Origin: Chinchilla lanigera
Taxonomy: Eukaryota; Chordata; Mammalia; Rodentia; Chinchillidae
DNA: 64,000 nt
Assembly (NCBI RefSeq): GCF_000276665.1
Contig: NW_004955483.1
Coordinates: 9,497,299-9,561,298 of the forward strand
Direction: 5' to 3'
Below are positions 35,229-46,351 of this stretch, in pieces. How positions within the stretch are numbered: the stretch's first letter is position 1; each line of letters begins with the position of its first letter. The notes under the pieces were generated by a model that had not been told where the DNA came from, searched no databases, and worked only from the letters and a program-made list of their open reading frames with translations. The position numbers and the translations under genes are program-made.

Positions 35229-35316
35229 GTTTCCGGGGATATAGCTCAGCGGCACAAGCGCCTGTCTGGCAAGCGCAAGGTCCTGAGTTTGATTCTTGGT
35301 ACCAAAAAGAAAAGAA
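35229..35316 (+). mobile_element. ID-like tRNA-derived SINE
   Basis: GGGGATATAGCTCAGCGGC (A box), CCTGAGTTTGATTCTTGG (B box) and GTACC followed by an A-rich tail. Confidence 0.9.
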
Positions 35317-36167
35317 TATAGAAGTCAAAAATTTAATCTGAAACCTAGGTTTCTTACATTTTTACCAAGCATATGAAGCTTCAGGAGATTTTGTTAAAAT
35401 GCAGATTCTAAATCTGTAGGTCTGGGTAGGACCTGGGATTCTGTATTTATAACAAGTTCCCAGGGTTGGTGGCATTGCTGGACGGAAGACCACACTTTGA
35501 CATTTTAAAATACCTATAGAGAAATACAAAAATGTAGGTGCTACATTTATGGACTTATAAATCCTTAAGGTGAATATATGCAGAACAGAGATTTACCAGG
35601 CCATCCCATAAGTAGTGAATCTCAAAATTTTTCTCTTGATTCCTCTATTAACTCCCCTTCTGCCTTCCCCATTGCAGTAATAATGTTGATACAGTGTGAT
35701 GCACTGGTGCGGCTTTCTGGTGACTCAGCATTGATGTTATTGTGTAGGGCCCTGTGCTTTGAAATTTTTGTGTTTCCTCAGGTACATCCAGAAGTGAAGT
35801 CCAGGGCCCCTGAGAGGCCATTTATGTACAACTGGAAAGAGTCCCTAGAAGCAAGATCCCATTCTCCTTTTTGCTTCTTTCTTTTTTCTTGTCTGTCGCT
35901 GTCTTTGTTGTTTGCCTGTTTAAGTTTTCCACCTGCACGAAGTTACCTCTCTCCTCCCACAAATAACCACCCCATATACCAGGAACCTGGTGGCATACTG
36001 TGGCGCCCTCTGATGGTTCGCTGAAAGTACTGCAAGATCCAATTCCTAACCTCGTGTGTCCCTCAGGGGAAGATGTGGGCTATGTACAGAAAGCTCACAC
36101 CACCTTGAATTACAGAGCCCTGTTTCCTTCATGCTGTGCTGGTACATAAATTTAAATTTAAGTTTAG
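35317..36167. other. Unique intronic DNA
   Basis: A 148-codon plus-strand frame lies at 35578-36024, but it has no recognisable domain, start context or splice evidence. I do not call it a gene. Confidence 0.45.
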
Positions 36168-36290
36168 GAGAAGGCTAACTGTGGAGGCTATCAGGAGGCT
36201 GAGGCAGACAGGATCGCTCAAGCTCAGGAGTTTAGGGCCAGCCTTGCAGCATACGGAGATCTTCTCTCTTTAAAAAATAAATTTTTAAAA
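36168..36290 (+). mobile_element. 7SL-derived SINE monomer, diverged
   Basis: GGAGGCTGAGGCAGACAGGATCGC, AGCTCAGGAGTTTAGGGCCAGCC and an A-rich end fit a B1/B1-ID left monomer. Confidence 0.65.
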
Positions 36291-38307
36291 ACTAAATTAA
36301 AAAAGAAATAAACCTAGGAGGTGAATGGGTTGGTATCAGTTTGAACCAGGTCACATCTTCTGTGTTGATCATGATATCCTTGACTTGTCACTGGCAATCT
36401 CTAGAAAAGGTGCTGTAGATCAGTGAGTAAGTTTTCAGAAGAATAAATCTGAATTTGTGTGTCAAAGCTGATTGGTTCCCTTTGTCCATTAGCAGAAACC
36501 CGGCCCAGTTAGCGGTTAGGTCTACAAAGCCAGCATCTTGCCTCTCAATTAAATAGCACAGACAAACTCCTGCTCTTTCAACAACCAACTCAGCGTTCTT
36601 TTCCATATTTGTGAAAGCTGGGTTCCTAAAGTACCTTCAGAAGGGTTTTCCAGTTTGTGTACTGTGCATTCTCCTGTAGGAGCAGTTTTGCATTTGCATT
36701 GCTAATAGGCCTGTTGCTGAATATGTTTGACATTTTGCTTGGCTTTGAAAGGACTTTCATGCCACAGCTTTTTCTTCCCTAGAGCTGCCTTGAGCTAATT
36801 AACCTATTCTCTTACTGGCTGGGCCTACTATATGCAAATGTTCTCATTCCACATTCTGAGATATCATTCTTGTGTGTGCATTTCTAATGAAATCATGCAG
36901 GTGGGGGATCAGTGCTCCTACAGAACCAGCAGGGGGCGTGTGGAATATTGAAGAAGATTTCAGAAATGAACTTCCTTGATAGTTGGTATGAGGATGTGGG
37001 GGCTTATCAAGTCCCCTGGCTTAAGAGTGACTCTTGGACCCCAAAGATAAATGGCCATAGTTGTTGTTTTTCAGACAGCCAAAAGGGGTCCAGGGTTTTA
37101 TTTCTGGTTTTTTTTGGGGGGGGCGTGGTTGATGCTCATTCTATCCTTATAATTACTTCATCAACCTTGGGTGTAAATTATGTATTGTGCTCTTTATTAG
37201 AGAGGGCTGTACAGAACAAAGTTTTGTAGGACTTAAAAAAAGTCCTATGATGAGAGGGTAAATGACTCTTTGGACAGAACTGTTCATTTCAGGTCTTTTT
37301 ACTTTTTGTTTCTATCCAGTCTTAGAGTCCCTCTTGTCAGGTGAAAAGTCCTATTCAGTGTTGAGACATCAAATTTCTAAACCTCTGCCTTCCTGTACTT
37401 GGTCAGATTCATGAAGGAGGTGAACTCTGCTGTGTCATTTGTCATTTCACCCTGTTGATGCGGAAGCTACATTGACAAGAGCCATTAAGTCATTGCCCCA
37501 AAGAGCAGCAAATCAGGGTGGAGGGTCATCAACCAGATGGGAGAGATTTGGAATTGGGTGGTAGAGTGGAGCACAGAGGAGAGAAAAGGGCAAGGCTTCC
37601 AGGAGCGCTCTCACCCTTGCTTCAGCTTGGAGAAGAGTGAAATGGGAAGACTGCTGTTTTGTATTTGTTTGAAAATCAGAGCTTAATGTAGAAAAGGTCT
37701 TCAGAAAGGAAATGCCAAAACTTGACCCACAATTCCCAAAGTCCAACCCCACAGCTCTCAGGATCACAGCACTTGACACTGCTCACCTCCGAGGCTGCCA
37801 CCACGAATGAGGGCCATTCCCCTCCACTGCTTGTTAGCCACTGACGTCCTGCTTCGCACCAGGTAGACCCTGGTTTGCCCACACAGTGGTTCACTTGTTA
37901 CTAAGCGACTGAGATGTATGTCAGTAAGGACAGGCTCCGGGCTCACTGGCTGCTTGGCCATGTTTGAATGCAGAATTCTACTTTGTCTGAAGGGGATTCC
38001 ACCTCTAGTGTCAGCAGTGAGCTAGCCCTTTCCAAGGGAAGATGGAGGGGAGGGCAAGAAGGGAGAATTCAGAGACACCTTGAAAGGGGAGAGAGGAAAA
38101 GCCGGGATGAAGCAGGCACAGAACTCATCTTAAGAAACTTTCAATGTACCCAGCCTGTTATGGTGCTTGGTTTATTTAAAACTATACTCAAGTTAATTTT
38201 TTTAACTCACAGATGTCTTTTAGCTTTTTTAATACCACATGAGTTTCTGTACTAGGAATTCTTTCAAAATGTCTAGAAACCAAGATTTTGGCCACCTCTG
38301 CTAAGCT

Positions 38308-38308
<1 letters not shown>
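36291..38308. other. Unique intronic DNA
   Basis: No exon, RNA gene or clear repeat was recognised. Confidence 0.5.

Positions 38309-38346
<38 letters not shown>
38309..38346. repeat. (GT)n microsatellite
   Basis: 19 perfect GT units. Confidence 0.97.
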
Positions 38347-38348
<2 letters not shown>

Positions 38349-38857
38349 AGGCATGGTGACAATGCTCATTGCAGAGCCAGTGTGGACCCAGAGCTAGGTC
38401 CACTTTTCAGGGTTTCAGCCTTGGCAGGTGAGGATGCAGAAATATCCTACAGGGCATTCTCAGCACACCTGCCCCTCCCAGTGCTTGGCTCTGCAGCAGG
38501 TCCAGCTGGTGTCTTTCTCCCAGGGGGGCTCTTTGGACCTATCACTAGGTAAAGAAGAGGTGAGGACTGGAACCAGTATTTCTGAAAAGGGGATTCAAGA
38601 AATGCAGCCTCTGCTCTCTAAGGGAAGGGAAGAAGGGAGCAGACAGAGTGTTGAGAAAGTCATAGGAGAGTGGTTAACTCCATAAAAAAGTGCGTGCTTT
38701 AGAGTTCTGACTGAAAAAGAAAAAGAGCTCTGACTGCTGCTTATCTTTGCGCTCCCCCAGCCAGTGGGGCCAGCGCCGCCTGCTTCCGTGCTGTGGCTGT
38801 AATCCGGCTGTTGGAATTCATGTCAATTCCAGGGCCTTAGTCTTAATCTTGCCAAGA

Positions 38858-38967
38858 TGTTTTTTTTTTTTTACTCTCTCTCTCTTCCTGGTGCTGATCT
38901 GTTGATTTCCTTCCCCTCCTCCCCTCTGTCCTTCCTTCTCTCCCATCCCTGGCCTCCTGTCCTCCAG
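38858..38967 (+). promoter_or_regulatory. ATXN1: Splice acceptor region of the ATXN1 main coding exon
   Basis: An unusually long pyrimidine-rich tract (T run near 38860, CT repeats, then CCTTCCCCTCCTCCCCTCTG) ends at CCTCCAG. The AG is at 38966-38967. CTGAT near 38894 is a possible branch site. The exon start is placed here because the sequence after it matches the ATXN1 leader as I remember it. Confidence 0.8.
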
Positions 38968-39006
38968 AATCCAGAGCTGCGGTTGGCCGAGTGCACCCAC
39001 AGGGAG

Positions 39007-39096
39007 ATGATTCCTCATGAAGCACCTGGATCCCCTGCTGGAATCAAATGTGACTTTCCGTTTATCAGACTAAAACCAGAGCCAGCCAGACAGTGA
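39007..39096 (+). promoter_or_regulatory. Upstream ORF 1, 29 codons
   Basis: ATG at 39007, stop TGA at 39094, ending 31 nt before the ataxin-1 ATG in a different frame. The peptide begins MIPHEAPGSP and ends KPEPARQ. As I recall, the human leader encodes a very similar peptide, so it may be conserved. ATXN1 is known for a long 5'UTR with several uORFs that damp translation. Whether this one is translated is not shown. Confidence 0.6.
39017..39073 (+). promoter_or_regulatory. Upstream ORF 2, 18 codons, overlapping uORF 1
   Basis: ATG at 39017 lies 10 nt after the first uORF start in another frame; stop TAA at 39071. It would catch scanning ribosomes that pass the first ATG. Confidence 0.45.
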
Positions 39097-39127
39097 GACA
39101 GCCACCGTGGAGGGGGGACGGCGAAAA

Positions 39128-40966
39128 ATGAAATCCAACCAAGAGCGGAGCAACGAATGCCTGCCACCCAAGAAGCGCGAGATCCCCGCCACCAGCCGGC
39201 CCTCCGAGGAGAAGGCCGCCGTCCTGCCCAGCGACAACCACCGGGCGGAGAGTGTGGCATGGCTCCCCAGCAACCCGGGCGGCCGAGGCCACGGGGGCGG
39301 CCGGCACGGGCCCGCGGGGACTTCGGTGGAGCTTGGTTTACAGCAGGGAATAGGTTTACACAAATCACTGTCCACGGGGCTAGACTACTCGCCACCCAGT
39401 GCTCCCAGGTCGGTCCCAGCGGCCACCACACTGCCCACGGCGTACCCTCCCCCACAGTCAGGGACCCCGGTGTCCCCCGTGCAGTATGCTCACCTGCCTC
39501 ACACCTTCCAGTTCATCGGGTCCTCCCAGTATAGTGGACCCTATGCCGGCTTCATCCCCTCACAGCTGATCTCGCCCTCGGCCAACCCAGTCACCAGTGC
39601 CGTGGCCTCCGCTGCAGGGGCTACCACTCCATCCCAGCGCTCCCAGCTGGAGGCCTATTCCACGCTGCTGGCCAACATGGGCGGCCTGAGCCAGACACCA
39701 GGACACAAGGGCGAGCCGCCGCAGCCGCCACCACACCTCGGCCGGGCCCCAGGGCTCATCACCCCAGGGTCCCCCCCACCTGCCCAGCAGAACCAGTACA
39801 TCCACATTTCTGGCTCTCCGCAGAGCTCTGGCCGCCCGGCCTCTCCCCCGGCCATCCCGGTGCACCTCCACCCCCATCAGACGATGATCCCGCACACGCT
39901 CACCCTGGGGCCCTCGTCCCAGGTGGTTGTGCAGTACACCGACTCCGGGGGCCACTTCGTCCCTCGGGAGCCCACCAAGAAAGCCGAGAGCGGCCGGCTG
40001 CAGCAGGCCAAGGAGGTGCTGAATGGGGAGATGGAGAAGAGCCGGCGATACGGGCCTCCGTCCTCGGCCGACCTGGGCCTCGGCAAGGCCGGCAGCAAGT
40101 CGGTGCCTCACCCCTACGAGCCCAGGCACGTGGTGGTCCACTCGAGCCCCGCGGACTACAGCGGCCGAGAGGCCTCCGGCGTGCGGGCCTCTGTCATGGT
40201 CCTGCCCAACAGCACCACACCCACGGCCGACTTGGAGGTGCAGCAGGCCACGCACCGCGAGGCCTCGCCATCTACCCTCAACGACAAGGGCGGCCTGCAC
40301 TTAGGGAAGCCGAGCCACAGGTCCTACGCTCTGTCACCCCACACGGTCATCCAGACCACACACAGTGCTTCAGAGCCTCTGCCGGTCGGACTGCCCGCCA
40401 CAGCCTTCTACGCAGGCACGCAGCCTCCTGTCATCGGCTACCTGAGCGGCCAGCAGCAAGCGATCACCTACGCTGGCAGCCTGCCCCAGCACCTGGTCAT
40501 CCCGGGCACCCAGCCCCTGCTCATCCCGGTGGGCGGCACCGACATGGAGGCCTCGGGGGCAGCCTCTGCCATCGTCACGTCGTCGCCCCACTTCGCTGCA
40601 GTGCCTCACACCTTTGTCACCACCGCCCTGCCCAAGACCGAGAACTTCAGCCCCGAGGCCCTGGTTACCCAAGCCGCGTACCCAGCCATGGTGCAGGCCC
40701 AGATCCATCTGCCTGTGGTACAGTCCGTGGCCTCCCCCGCGGCGGCGCCGCCCACCCTGCCGCCCTACTTCATGAAAGGGTCCATCATCCAGTTGGCCAA
40801 CGGGGAGCTGAAGAAGGTAGAGGACTTGAAAACGGAAGACTTCATCCAGAGTGCGGAGATCAGCAATGACCTCAAGATTGACTCCAGCACGGTGGAGAGG
40901 ATCGAAGATAGCCACAGCCCAGGCCTTGCGGTCATACAGTTCGCTGTCGGGGAGCACCGAGCACAG
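39128..40966 (+). CDS. ATXN1: Ataxin-1, first coding exon (residues 1-613)
   Basis: It encodes the N-terminal 613 residues of ataxin-1, a mainly nuclear RNA-binding transcriptional co-repressor that works with Capicua (CIC). The start MKSNQERSNECLPPKKRE matches known ataxin-1. The start ATG has A at -3 and is the first in frame. The site of the human polyQ tract (residues 192-204, GHKGEPPQPPPHL) has a single glutamine, Q199. Relative to human, three residues are missing at LQQAKEVL (residues 291-298). The AXH domain (dimerisation, RNA and CIC binding) begins around residue 538, with FMKGSIIQLANGELKKVEDL at 548-567. The exon ends after GEHRAQ at a phase-0 donor, so AXH is split. The exon is much richer in G+C and CpG than its introns, typical for this gene. 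No frameshift or internal stop. Confidence 0.98.
39157..39534 (+). CDS. Alt-ATXN1 overlapping reading frame, 125 codons (shortened)
   Basis: An ATG 29 nt downstream of the ataxin-1 ATG opens a second frame (begins MPATQEARDP) that runs to a TAG at 39532-39534. In human an out-of-frame ORF at this exact position (Alt-ATXN1, reported as about 185 residues) was shown to be translated and to bind ataxin-1 in the nucleus. Start position and frame agree here. The product is Arg/Pro/Gly-rich with no recognisable domain. The TAG lies in the TAT-AGT codons of SQYSG, so the rodent product would lack roughly the last third. The ATG context is weak (C at -3). Translation is inferred by homology only. Confidence 0.55.
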   Translation: MPATQEARDPRHQPALRGEGRRPAQRQPPGGECGMAPQQPGRPRPRGRPARARGDFGGAWFTAGNRFTQITVHGARLLATQCSQVGPSGHHTAHGVPSPTVRDPGVPRAVCSPASHLPVHRVLPV

Positions 40967-41062
40967 GTAACATTGGCCGGGGCCACACAGGTATGGGGGC
41001 CCCCACCACGACACCTGCATCCATCTCCTGCAGGTCAGATGGCTTCTGTGAGTCAGGGTTAA

Positions 41063-44000
41063 AGGTTCCCTCGCCCCAGGTGGTTGCCCATACACCAACC
41101 CCAGGGCCACGACCTTAGTCCTTTCCAGCTTCCTCCCAGCTGTGTTCTCTGAGACCCTCAAGCCTGCCCCCACGGCATCTGTTTGTAATCACTTAACCTC
41201 TGTGCATTCAGTCTGGGGTAGTTATGTACTGAGGAGCCCTGGTTGAGAAAGGAGAAGAGCTTCAGACCTATCTAGGGGTCATCATATCAGGAAAAGACAG
41301 AGGGGTGAGGACGTCACCACGTCTCTTTCTGACAGCCTGCTGTAAAACACAGGTGGTGTTATTATCTAGGTATGGCAAGGTCAGCTGGTAACTCTTGTTG
41401 AAAAGATAGTGTGTTACCTAGCCTCAGATGCCGGGAGGAGGGGGCCATGCCAGGCTATGAGAAAGACATAGAGAAACACCAGGTCCCCTGACACAGAATG
41501 AGAGGAACCATGGGCCGGAGCCTTTATTTCAGGCTCTGTGGGAAGGAGTGGGGGAGGCAGGGTCAGCAGGCATGGGGATGGTTGGTGTGGCTGTCGTGGT
41601 GATTCTGCAGCCCCAGGGGCATCCCCAGCCCTTTCGTAGCTGGCCCTGGGGAAACTGGGGAACGGGGGTGGGCCTTGAGCCTGAAAGACCAACCCGGGAG
41701 GTGTTGGAGTGTGCGGTCTGGTTGGTCTGTATGTGAAAAGGCGTGCTCCTAAGTGGGTTATTTGCCATCTCTAGAATCAGCTAGGCGTGGCAGAAGCTTC
41801 AGGTCAGCCGTGGCCTAACATGGCAAAGCATGAAAATATAAAAGGCATGATTGATTGGGGTTGTCCCCAGGGACCTACTGGGCTTGTAGTGAAGTCAGAC
41901 GCAGCCCAGCTGAGTCATGTTAAAAACTGGAGCTGCGATTAACTCTGTGTTTCCAAGGGCTCCTTCGGTCCACCCATTCCCGCATCTTAAAGCATCTTTA
42001 AGATGCATTTATCATCAATCATCCCGCATGCGTTTATCGCACAGCCTGTTGGGGTGAAACAGCAAGTTGTTGCCCTCCCCAAATTGCTGGCCCTTAAACA
42101 GGGTTGTCCCCCAGCCCGGGACTTCCCCAGGTGTGGGACCCACGGTCTCTGGACATGTTCTCTGAGGACTTAATCGCAGATGGACATAACAGGGCCTCCT
42201 GTGGGTGGCCACTGAAAACAGCCAAGGAATAAATGACATTTGGGACATTCAAAGAAAACAAAACAAGCAAAAGTAAACAAACAGTTTAAATTATTCTGCG
42301 CACTTCTAAAAGACCAAAGGCGCTGGGAAACCAGTTTCCCAACAGAACTGCTATAGGATTTTGCACTGTCACGGGCCCTCTGTCTCTGAGAGCTTTTAGC
42401 CTTGAATTCATTTTTTATGGGGAGATATCACCCTAGGCTTCCAGTCTCTGGAGAGGCCCAAGAAAGATTCCTCCAAAGTTTTGATTTAAAAAGAGAAAGC
42501 AAAACTCAGGATTTTTTTGAAAAGTGATGCTATGACTTAAACCGCTACCCATCTCTCAGGGCTGCTTGCAAAATCAGGACAAGGACCAGAAAAAATGAGC
42601 GGCCTTGAGCAAAACTGACTTGCAGCAGACCCCCAGGGGAGACAGGGAAATAAGCAAGAATGAAAATAAATGCGTTCTGCATGGTACTTTTAATCCTTAA
42701 AACATGATTGTGAACAGAGGCTGGGTGTGCAAGGAGGTCTTGTTTCACAGTGCTGTGAGAGCCTTCATGGCATCTCTCAGCTCGAGAGAAAATTGGACCA
42801 CCGGGGCCTCCCACGTGCTAGCAGCCTCTGCAGGTCGGGGACTCTGGGTGCTCCTCAGCCCTCTGCTGCCCGAGAAAGGAGCAGTGTGGGTGCATTTCCC
42901 CTGCTTAGAACTGTGCAAAGCGAACACTTAACGAACTTGGCCGCCCTGTGAGGTCACAGCCCTGCTTTCATTTCTTTCCCGGTGCCTGATCACTCAGTCT
43001 CTTTGCTTACAGCCGAGGTGCAAATGGGCAGGTAGGACGTCTGTCAGAACCTGATCGCTGGCTGGCTGGCAGCCCCTGCACAGCTATTTCCATGTGCTTC
43101 AGCAAAGAGAGGCAAGAGAGCTGTGGGCGGCTAAAGGGGTGGCTGGGTTTCTTCACAGACTCAAAAGTGCAAGGCACTGACATAACCAACGATTGTCACT
43201 GCACCCGAGAGCCTATCAGAAATTGGCTGACATCATCGCAGCTAAAATACTCCACCAGCTGTGTTTGCCACAAGTGACAGCTCAGAATCAGAGCCAGAGA
43301 GAGAAGGCAGAGGGGAAGGCAGAGAGAGCTGATCCCCACACTGAGCTGAGGTTCTGGGGCCACAGGCTATCCCCCTACTCCGCATCCCAGGACTTCTACC
43401 TTTAGTCTAACCAACTGAGGAGACATAGCTGGCACCCACCAGGAAGTGTAGGAATGTATCAGCTGTTGGATAAAGTAGCAGATGCACAAATTTGCACAAG
43501 CTGGGAAGAAGGGATGGTTTTCCACAGGATGGAGGGCATAAATCCTGCGTGAGAAGAGTCTCAGGGATGCTGGACCTCAGAACCACACCCACGGTCACTG
43601 GTAGTGGGGAGAGAGCCTTGGACTTGGGTGGGACGGGCAGTTTGAACTCTCTTGCTACAATGTCATCTCTAAGGCAAAAAAGTGACCCTTATAAAGACAA
43701 TCTGTTGGGCTTCCTTGGTTTTTTAATCCTTTGCTTTTCTTCATCCCAAAACAGACTGTAAAATGTATTGGCATCCACTAATCCAAAAGAAAAGGGGGTG
43801 CTTAGGGGGGCCTGTAGTTACCTCAGGTTCTCCAGCACAGATGCAGTAGGGACCAGAGCCACCCCTTGGAAACCCAAGGAGGTTTCATCTTGGCAGTTAT
43901 TTTTAAAGACCTGTGTTCCTAACTGCCACTGTAGAAGGATGCCTCCAATAACCCCAGCCAAGGCAGCGGAGGAGAAAAATGCAGTTAATGCCTCTCACCA

Positions 44001-45689
44001 TCCCTGTGACTTTAGCATCCCCGGCGCAGCAATGCCCTGCACAAGCAGAGAGATCTTTTGTTCCCAGTCCCTTTTCCCTGCTGCCGTGAGAAAAGTAAAG
44101 GGACTTTGGGTGCCATCTGCCGTTGCCCTGTGCACCCAGGGAGCCTGCCCTGGTGGAAGATGGGGAGCACATCCTATCACAGTGAGACAGTCGCTGCTCC
44201 TGCCATGTTGTGCAAAGCCCCAAAGGACAAGCTGCTTCCCTTGGGACTCTCTCCCAAATGTTATTTGCTTAATACTCTCCAAAGTAAGGCTGTGAGTCTG
44301 TGGCAAGTCCCAGCTGGGACTCGGGCAGCGGCATCAACATTGGGCCCAGCCATGCAGAAGAAGGGCCTTCACACCAAGCCTTTAGGTAGCTGTGGGGAAA
44401 ATGCAGGACCTGGAGCCAAAGTGATCTAATTCTGGCCCTGTCCTCCACCACCGGTAGCACCAGGCCCTAGTGCTGTGTAGTTCCCTCTCCCTGCTTCAGC
44501 TTGGCCGACATTGGCCCTGAGAGGAGACAGTCTTGCATCTGACAAACACAAGCACTTATGCGTTCAGAGTTTACAGAAGGAGAGACAGTCTATGACAGTC
44601 TCCTAAGAAGGCTGAACTGTCCCAGCCAATAGAGAAGCTGTGTGCACCCTACCTGTGTTCTTGTGGCCTGCTCTTCCGTGTGACTGAGGAGCTCCATTCA
44701 GCCCATTTCTCAGGGGAAGGCCAAGGCGGGCATGTGCCAGGCTACGTGAGCAGATGCAGTCGGTTTTTCTGAGCAGAGTTAGATGGGAGGGATGGATCAG
44801 CAGCCCAGCCCTCTGCATCAGTAAGAGCATTGGTGCAGAAATGGGGGCTCAGGAGCCCCTTCTGCAGAGATTGCTTGCAAGACACCCCCTAGGAGGGCGC
44901 TGCCTGGCCGGCCCCACCTGGGGAGGGAGTCCTTGGTTCCCATCTGGCAGACCAGACCTGTCGGATGTGGGAGCAGCCTCATCTCTCTCACGCTCCTCAG
45001 CTTCATCTTTCCTGAAAAGTACCCAGAACATGCTCAGTAGAGTTGTAGTAAAATTTATTTGTAGAGGGCTCTGGGCCGACACTTCCCTTTGGCTGCTGCA
45101 TTCCTAAATGCCGGGCTCCACATGTTATGAGGGCGGCCTCCCAGATCCTGGAGATGACTGCTTGCTCCCTTCCTGACTTGGCTGGGTAGTCGGTGCCGTT
45201 TCCCTCTCCCGACTGTCCTGGGGTGGGTGCATGCGCCTGTTCCCTTGGCGTGTTAGAATAATGTGCTTCTTGCTCGTCTGCCGGTGGCTTTTCTTTCATT
45301 CCACTATTTTTCAGTTTGACTGCTGTGGACGGTGAGTCATCCGTGGCAGCGGTATTCATTGAATGGATTAGCTGTGGCCTAAAAATAGCCCAGGCACTCA
45401 TGCAAGCAGCAGAGAACCCGTACAGTCAGTCTCTTAGCAGCCAGGGCGAACCTGCTGCCAACATTTACCATGTGCGGCTTGGTGGCAGTGAATGCTAATG
45501 TATCAAAAATAGACGCTTGGTCACTGCTCTGAATGCGAAGCCCTGCACTGGGCCTATGCCCTGACTCTTAGCAATAAACTTCCTCACAGTTCTAGAAAGG
45601 TTCCACCAGTGTACTGTAGGGAGCCACGTGTGTCTGTCTGTGTGTCTGTGTGTCTGTGCCCACAGCCCCCTCTCCAAAGAAAGGAAATA
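41063..45689. other. Mostly unique intronic DNA
   Basis: I recognised no repeat family, exon or RNA gene with confidence. Many medium-length frames on both strands, such as 43768-44295, reflect moderate G+C rather than coding. Confidence 0.5.
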
Positions 45690-45786
45690 CACAGTGGCAC
45701 ACATACCTGCGCTTCTAGCACTCACAATCAGCTCAGGAGCTTGAGGCATCCAGGGTGAGAACCTATCTCAAAAACAGAAGAAAAAC
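45690..45786 (+). mobile_element. B1-like SINE fragment
   Basis: ACAGTGGCACACATACCTGCGCTTCTAGCACTC followed by GAGCTTGAGGCATCCAGGGTGAGAACCTATCTCAAAAAC is a shortened B1-type pattern. A (TGTGTC)n-rich stretch lies just upstream (45629-45660). Confidence 0.5.
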
Positions 45787-45879
45787 CCACTCCTCTAGGC
45801 TCCGTAGGTGACGCACTTGCTCCCAATGTACAGGTTATTGAAGCAGATTGCTACTGCATATTGTTGTTTGTAGCTTTAA

Positions 45880-46350
45880 AAGAAAATTAATAGACTTTAT
45901 TATAAAGCAGTTTATAGGTTTATAAAGCATTGAACAAAAAATAGAGTTCCCAACATGCTGTTGCCTCTATTATTCAAATCTTGTGCCGTGTAGTCCCTTT
46001 CTTAGAGTTGATGAGCCAGAATTTTGATGGATGGTTGTTAGCTAAGCCCCATAGGTTCCATTAGGGGTTGCTCTGCCTTGTCTTTCCTGTGGGTTTAGTC
46101 CATGTTTGATGTCAGGTAGCCAGCATTACAGTGTCCAGAATCATTTTACCCTCCTAAAAATCCTACATGCTCACTGTTCCCCCTCCCTACCTCTAGCCCG
46201 TGACACTACCAATCTGTCGTCTCTGTGAGTCTTCCCCTTTTTTTCCAGGATGTCACATAGTTGGAATTAGAAGGAATGTAACCTTTTCAGACTGGCTTCT
46301 TTCATTTAGTAACATGCATTTCCTGTTCCCCCGTGGCTTTTGGTTGGTTT
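45880..46350 (-). mobile_element. Old LINE-1 3' end, minus orientation
   Basis: The + strand shows the complement of an old L1 3'UTR: CTTTATTATAAAGCAGTTTATAGG near the left, then TACAGTGTCCAGAATCATTTTACCCTCCTAAAAATCC, then GGATGTCACATAGTTGGAATTAGAAGGAATGTAACC and GACTGGCTTCTTTCATTTAGTAACATGCATTTCC. Confidence 0.75.
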
Positions 46351-46351
46351 G

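Larger units (their letters stand above)
1..38967 (+). other. ATXN1: ATXN1 intron preceding the first coding exon (3' part only)
   Basis: Everything upstream of the splice acceptor at 38966-38967 is interpreted as intron, because the ATXN1 coding exon is preceded in other mammals by a series of far-upstream non-coding exons. No open frame in this stretch looks like a real protein: they are short, overlap on both strands and often lie inside repeats. I could not recognise any upstream untranslated ATXN1 exon here, but non-coding exons cannot be excluded by eye. The content is interspersed repeats, listed separately, separated by unique AT-rich DNA. Confidence 0.85.
38968..39127 (+). other. ATXN1: ATXN1 5'UTR segment (start of the main coding exon)
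   Basis: 160 nt between the acceptor and the start codon. It contains two overlapping upstream ORFs (39007-39096 and 39017-39073). The last 25 nt, CACCGTGGAGGGGGGACGGCG, precede AAAAATG. The frame of ataxin-1 is open for seven codons upstream but has no ATG there, which supports the start at 39128. Confidence 0.85.

Noticed and set aside
35578..36024. 148-codon plus-strand frame in the intron
   Set aside because: No recognisable protein features, weak start context, and it lies in intronic DNA of a well-known gene without annotated nested genes that I know of.
39107..39127. In-frame GTG-initiated N-terminal extension of ataxin-1 (seven codons)
   Set aside because: Mammalian ataxin-1 starts at the ATG at 39128, which matches known N-termini; a GTG start is not expected.
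39560..40300. 246-codon open frame antisense to the ATXN1 coding exon
   Set aside because: It is a shadow of the G+C-rich ataxin-1 codons; a second long antisense frame (40370-41173) behaves the same way. No start context, domain or conservation argument supports either.
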